From assembly GCA_963691705.1 (NCBI GenBank), contig OY829537.1, positions 61,852,304-61,916,303 on the forward strand: DNA of 64,000 nucleotides, given 5' to 3'. Below the pieces are notes generated by a model. The model was not told where the DNA came from, made no database searches, and saw only the letters and a program-made list of their open reading frames with translations. Of this stretch, positions 60,505 to 64,000 are shown piece after piece (position 1 is the first letter of the stretch; each line of letters starts with the position of its first letter). A program made the position numbers and the translations under genes. Source of the stretch: Viola odorata. Lineage: Eukaryota > Streptophyta > Magnoliopsida > Malpighiales > Violaceae.

Positions 60505-61578
60505 CACTCTTCGGTTGCATCTAGGCCTAGTAAGTCATTGGTGCAGATATATTCCACTCCTAGTTCATAGGTGTGCTATAGGGGCCAGGTACGTTTAAGC
60601 CCCCTACTTTCCTTCGTATGAGAAGCTACTCTAAGGTACATTTATGGAGTAACCTTGACAATCTGTCGTCCTCCAAGGTATGTTTATGGAGACAATACTC
60701 AGCTTGCCCATTAAGAGGAGGAAAGACACAACTAGGGCGAGACACTAAGACTCTACCCTAATTGGTCGCTTGCCCTAGTCAGATTGGACCAAACGACATG
60801 ATGACTCTGATCTAGTTGCCTATTTTACTACGTAGCCTCACATTAGTTATTAGTACAAAGATGGTTGTAATCACCTAGGTCTAGTTATTAGTTGGCCAGA
60901 CTCCTAACTGCCCTTAAATGAATTGACAAGAAAGTGATAAACAAGCAAATACAAACATAGAATTAATTATGTTCGATTTGACCTCTCAACTAACCTAAGC
61001 AACCTTCAAATAACCTTTGCCAAGAATGGAGAAATTAGCTACTCATTACATAAAATAAATAAACAATAAAATAAAAGATAGATTGCATAAAACAAGAAGA
61101 AGAAGAAGAAGAAAACTATTAACTATTATCGGCTGGAGTAAAGCTCCGGTTATTTACAAAAGCTGCTGGAAATAGGGTCTGAGTTGCCACTCCAAAAGGA
61201 GGAAGGGAAAAAGAAAAAGAAGCACACAAAGATAATATAATATGATAAGGTTTGAAACCCTAAAAATTAAAGTCCTTTAAATATCCTAACAACCCACAAG
61301 TTCTTTGGTTTGAAAAGGGAATATTCTAGGAATATTCTGGAAGTGCACGACAACTAGGGAAATACGACTTGAAGCGAGGCCTAGAGGCAGAATTTGGCAG
61401 TGAGGGCAAGACGATTTATGCTCCAACGGAAAATCATCCAAAAATTGCATGCTTCTACATATTTCTCTCTTTTAGTCCAGATCTGCAAAAAGGATGGAAA
61501 CATTAGCAAATTAGCAGTATCATGCTCAAAATAGGACTAAGAATAAGGAGAAAAATATGCATAAAAAACACGCCATCG
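60505..61578 (-). repeat. LTR of D (right, lacking ~310 bp)
   Basis: Matches 57574-58637, with about 70 bp extra near 60640-60700 (a second copy of a CTCCAAGGTA...TTTATGGAG unit). The part corresponding to 57266-57570, which would carry U5 and the primer site boundary, is missing. Confidence 0.75.
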
Positions 61579-62307
61579 AAACCCAATAGGCAGTAGCAAC
61601 TCATATATGCATCTTGAGTATGGCTTCACATAACCGAGAGAGGATTGCGAAGTTCCTCCATACTGGGCACGGATAGTGTCAACAATCATCATCTGCAGTT
61701 GTTGAACTATCAAATTTGCATCAGGTGGTGTGGTGTTATTACTATTGTTATTCAAATTAGTCACCACGATGATGTCTTATTGGTTCTTTCTCTATCGCTC
61801 TCGCTCAGCATGCTCATCGCCAGTAGACCTTCTATTAGAGTTTGGATTATTTGATGAACTCGGTGGAGGTTGACTTGCCAACCTAGCTATCAGAGAATCT
61901 ATTTGGGCATCCTTTTTTGCCATAGCCTTTGTTAGATTCTCAATCGCTGTAGACATCTCTTGGAATTGAGTCTCGGAATTTTGAGAAGCTTCAATGACCA
62001 TTGCTGCAAAAAAGGATTCAGAAAATTCAGAGCTATTATAGTCTGCCTATCTCCTAGTTGGAGTATTTTCAGAAGCAACTTCAGCATCAGATTCCCCACT
62101 CGGGTAGTAATCATAGTAAGAGCCCTCAGATCTTGTTTGGATCTCATTGGTGACCTTTCTTCTGGGTTTTCCCCTGCGGGAAAATTGCTTCAATGTTGAC
62201 ATCAACTGGGATCTTCCAGCTCTAGTATTAACACGTGTTGCTGTAAGACCTTCTTGAAAATCTTTAAGTACTTTAGGAAAGGCATCGTTAGTCTGACTTG
62301 AAGTCAT
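61579..62307 (-). pseudogene. Gag of element H, N-terminal portion
   Basis: Starts at ATG 62307 (MTSSQTNDAFPKVLKD). One frame runs through several stops (62047, near 61790, near 61775). It includes ESASQ-like helical sequence, KKDAQIDSLIARLASQPPP, and IRAQYGGTSQSSLGYVKPYS, a phrase characteristic of this Gag type. It breaks at LPIGF, where D is inserted. The zinc finger and capsid part continue at 57265. Confidence 0.8.
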
Positions 62308-62310
62308 GAG

Positions 62311-62330
62311 AGGAGAGTAGTGTCCCACCA
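62311..62330 (-). other. Primer-binding site of H (putative)
   Basis: Minus strand TGGTGGGACACTACTCTCCT, two bases from the LTR end at 62333. It starts with TGG as expected; the tRNA is not assigned. Confidence 0.5.
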
Positions 62331-62332
62331 GG

Positions 62333-63045
62333 TGTGAAAAAAAATTGTACACACAAATTTCCTCCGGAAGAGGGGAAAATTACAAATGATGAATGTATGA
62401 AATAAAGTGGTTATTTTTCTCTTGATTCCTCTAATTAATGAATCGGTATTCACTCTAGATTTGGGCTTGGATTTGAGTTTAATGGATGACAGACTAGCCT
62501 TGAATTAGCTTGTAGCCTGCGGTTGATTTGAGAAGAAATCGGTCTTGAATCAGTTTGTGGTTTCTCCTTCATTTGATTTGATTTGATTTGAGCTTGAGAC
62601 AAACACTCGCCTTGAATCATCTTGTAGTTTTTCTCTCTTTCTTGGGGATGATACGTTTGGTCTTGATCTTCGATTCTTTAGCTTTGTAGCGATTTCTCCA
62701 AAGAATCTCCTCCCTTTCACCTTCTAACGAGTCCTCTATTTATAGGCTCATAAGAATGATTTTGAATTTGAAAGATGACATTTGTCTTCATCCCATTTGC
62801 TTAATATCTAAATAAAATATTTGATTTGGTTTAGATTTGATTTTGATTTAAATTCAAACTTATTTGTATTTGAATTTTATTTTAGAATTTGAATATTAAT
62901 TAATTTGATCATTAATCAAATTAATAAATAAATACTAGATGAGTTTTTGACCAAATAAGCCTAATGAATTTGAATAAATGGACTTCGTGGATTTTTATAT
63001 ACTAGGTCAAATATTTTAAGATGGGCCAAAATTTTGATGTCTACA
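62333..63045 (-). repeat. 5' LTR of element H
   Basis: 713 bp from TGTGAAAAAA (left) to ...GATGTCTACA (right), i.e. TGTAGACATCAAAATTTTGG at the 5' end on the minus strand, a typical plant gypsy LTR start. It carries the TATA box CCTATAAATAG (minus, 62736-62746). Short repeats related to CTTGAATNANNTTGTAG occur near 62500-62630 and an ATTTG run near 62573-62592. The partner LTR is not in the window; GCCAC (63046-63050) would be one TSD copy. Confidence 0.65.
62736..62746 (-). promoter_or_regulatory. TATA box in 5' LTR of H
   Basis: CCTATAAATAG on the minus strand, driving transcription left into H gag. Confidence 0.65.
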
Positions 63046-64000
63046 GCCACGTAGGTATATTCATATCACAAAATAATTTTACAAAAATGAATAATTTGTT
63101 TCAACCAAAATTTAGATGTCTACTGAATGCAAGGCTCACACCAACTTCAATTCCTGCTCTTTGTTTCAACCAAACCAGTAGAACCCCTTTTGGCGTGGAT
63201 TTAGATTACTCTTCCTTCTCCTGTAGCGAGCTCATTCCTTTCTACTTCTATAGGGTACAAGCCCACTCCAATCTCTCTCCCCTTCTAACCATTCTTCATC
63301 ACCTAAAAAATAAAACTCCACCATTTGGTCCATTTTCCTTCTGATCTATCCATCTCTACAGTCAACACTTATGAAACTAGTTATAACCGCGATACATGAG
63401 GACCACACACACTTCTTCTCCTCTGAATCTACTCTCCTCACTTGTGTCGTCACAGATCTGGTCTTGTCAGGCGGCGGCGACGGGGTTTGCGGGTAGTGGT
63501 GAGATGAGAACAATGTCAGGGATGAAGATGCAGAGGAAAGGGTCGACGTGGACGTCCTTCATGGCGACACCGACGGTGAACAACGGGTTGCTGCTGCTAG
63601 TGGGTTCGTTGGGTCGTGAAGTTGGGGTAAAAGGGTTGTCGGGTTTAGTGGGTGTTTGAGATAAGGTGTTTAGGAGATGCTTTTATTGGTATTTGAAGAA
63701 AGCACTGTAGACATTCACGGCTAGGACTTCTAGAGAGAGAAAGGAGACAGAGAGGGGAAGGAGGAAGAGATGAACTTTTTATTTTTTAGTTTTCTAATTT
63801 CTAGGTATTTTTATAAATATTAATTTTTGTAAAAATATTTTCTGATATAGATATAGCTACATGGCATCACTCATGCTGACGTGGTAAAATTGGACTGACG
63901 TGACGATTTTTTTAAAGAAAAAATGTGACAGATCAACGTTCCGGAACTACAGGGGGATAATTAAACAAAAAAGACTAAGTATTAATAAAGGGGAATAATT
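63046..64000. other. Probable pre-insertion genomic sequence, no gene identified
   Basis: No transposon protein or repeat of the other elements is visible. An 87-codon ORF (63396-63659, plus) lacks a recognisable domain and its GC-rich core may be chance or part of an unidentified gene. A GAGAGAGAAAGGAGACAGAG-type purine stretch lies near 63731-63775. Nothing more can be supported. Confidence 0.3.

Larger units (their letters stand above)
57266..61578. mobile_element. Element D: non-autonomous LTR element inside H gag
   Basis: Insertion of 4,313 bp flanked by AAACC (57261-57265 and 61579-61583); joining the flanks restores H gag (...LPIGFQPPKF... in concept). The left LTR is about 57266-58637 and the right, partial LTR about 60505-61578, sharing about 1.07 kb. 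The left end is TGATGTG; both LTR right ends read CGCCAT(A/CG), consistent with an original CA. A purine-rich GTGTGGGGATATTTT on the minus strand at 58638-58654 suggests minus orientation with this as the polypurine tract. No gag or pol ORF is present. Confidence 0.75.
9386..63045 (-). mobile_element. Element H: old Tat/Ogre-like gypsy element, heavily interrupted
   Basis: Outermost recognisable element on the minus strand. Parts from right to left: 5' LTR 62333-63045, gag 61579-62307, insertion D, gag 56114-57265, insertion block A/B/C, protease, linker, RT, RNH, aRNH, and the start of integrase ending at 9386 against the left-hand chain. The second, archaeal-type RNase H domain after the first one is the hallmark of the Tat lineage, which includes Ogre. 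The 3' part of integrase and the 3' LTR are not in the window. Confidence 0.75.

Noticed and set aside
57574..61578. Segmental duplication rather than LTR pair
   Set aside because: The duplicated units sit at the ends of an insertion with a 5-bp duplication and TG start; an LTR pair is simpler, although one copy is truncated.
63396..63659. 87-codon plus-strand ORF as a host gene
   Set aside because: No recognisable domain, no promoter evidence and unremarkable codon pattern; not enough to call a gene.

Overview
The window is plant nuclear DNA made almost entirely of nested Ty3/gypsy LTR retrotransposons. The signs are Ty3-type gag, protease, reverse transcriptase (RT), RNase H (RNH) and integrase (IN) remnants, TG...CA long terminal repeats (LTRs) with 5-bp target-site duplications (TSDs), and very short GT-AG introns. 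I see no prokaryotic or organellar gene, no rRNA or tRNA gene, and no convincing host gene. The species cannot be told from the sequence.

Layout, outermost first. (H) An old Tat/Ogre-like element lies on the minus strand. Its 5' LTR is 62333-63045, its gag is split between 61579-62307 and 56114-57265, and its protease, RT, RNH, archaeal-type RNH (aRNH) and IN start lie at 9386-13313. Three things sit inside H: a decayed chromovirus-like chain (1-9385) in its IN region; a non-autonomous LTR element D (57266-61578, TSD AAACC) in its gag; and a large block (13314-56115) between gag and protease. That block is element A (minus), which contains element B (21736-52298, minus, 587-bp LTRs, perfect TSD CGTCT), which contains element C (26895-41668, plus, 558/569-bp LTRs, near-perfect TSD). 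The nesting is therefore H > A > B > C.

A, B and C share one architecture: LTR, gag-protease-RT-RNH-aRNH-IN on one strand, a tandem-repeat array, then a cassette of four genes on the opposite strand, then the second LTR. The cassette holds ORF1 (~125 aa), ORF2 (~140 aa, acidic tail), gene 1 (one intron) and gene 2 (two introns). Genes 1 and 2 look like paralogues: a globular domain resembling the plant 'putative gypsy type transposon' family (Transposase_28-like), a low-complexity linker and a C-terminal coiled coil. Each gene has its own TATA-like box, and the TATA-to-ATG spacing is nearly the same in all three copies for three of the four genes (62-71, 76-77 and 173-175 bp; 165-197 bp for gene 1). 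The cassette and gag-pol are convergent and meet at the repeat array. This promoter-equipped, intron-containing antisense cassette is the most interesting system in the window.

All coding regions carry nonsense or frameshift lesions except ORF2 of B. C has lost a large part of its integrase. The remaining stretches are LTRs, leaders, repeats and spacers. The last kilobase (63046-64000) is probably the sequence into which H inserted.
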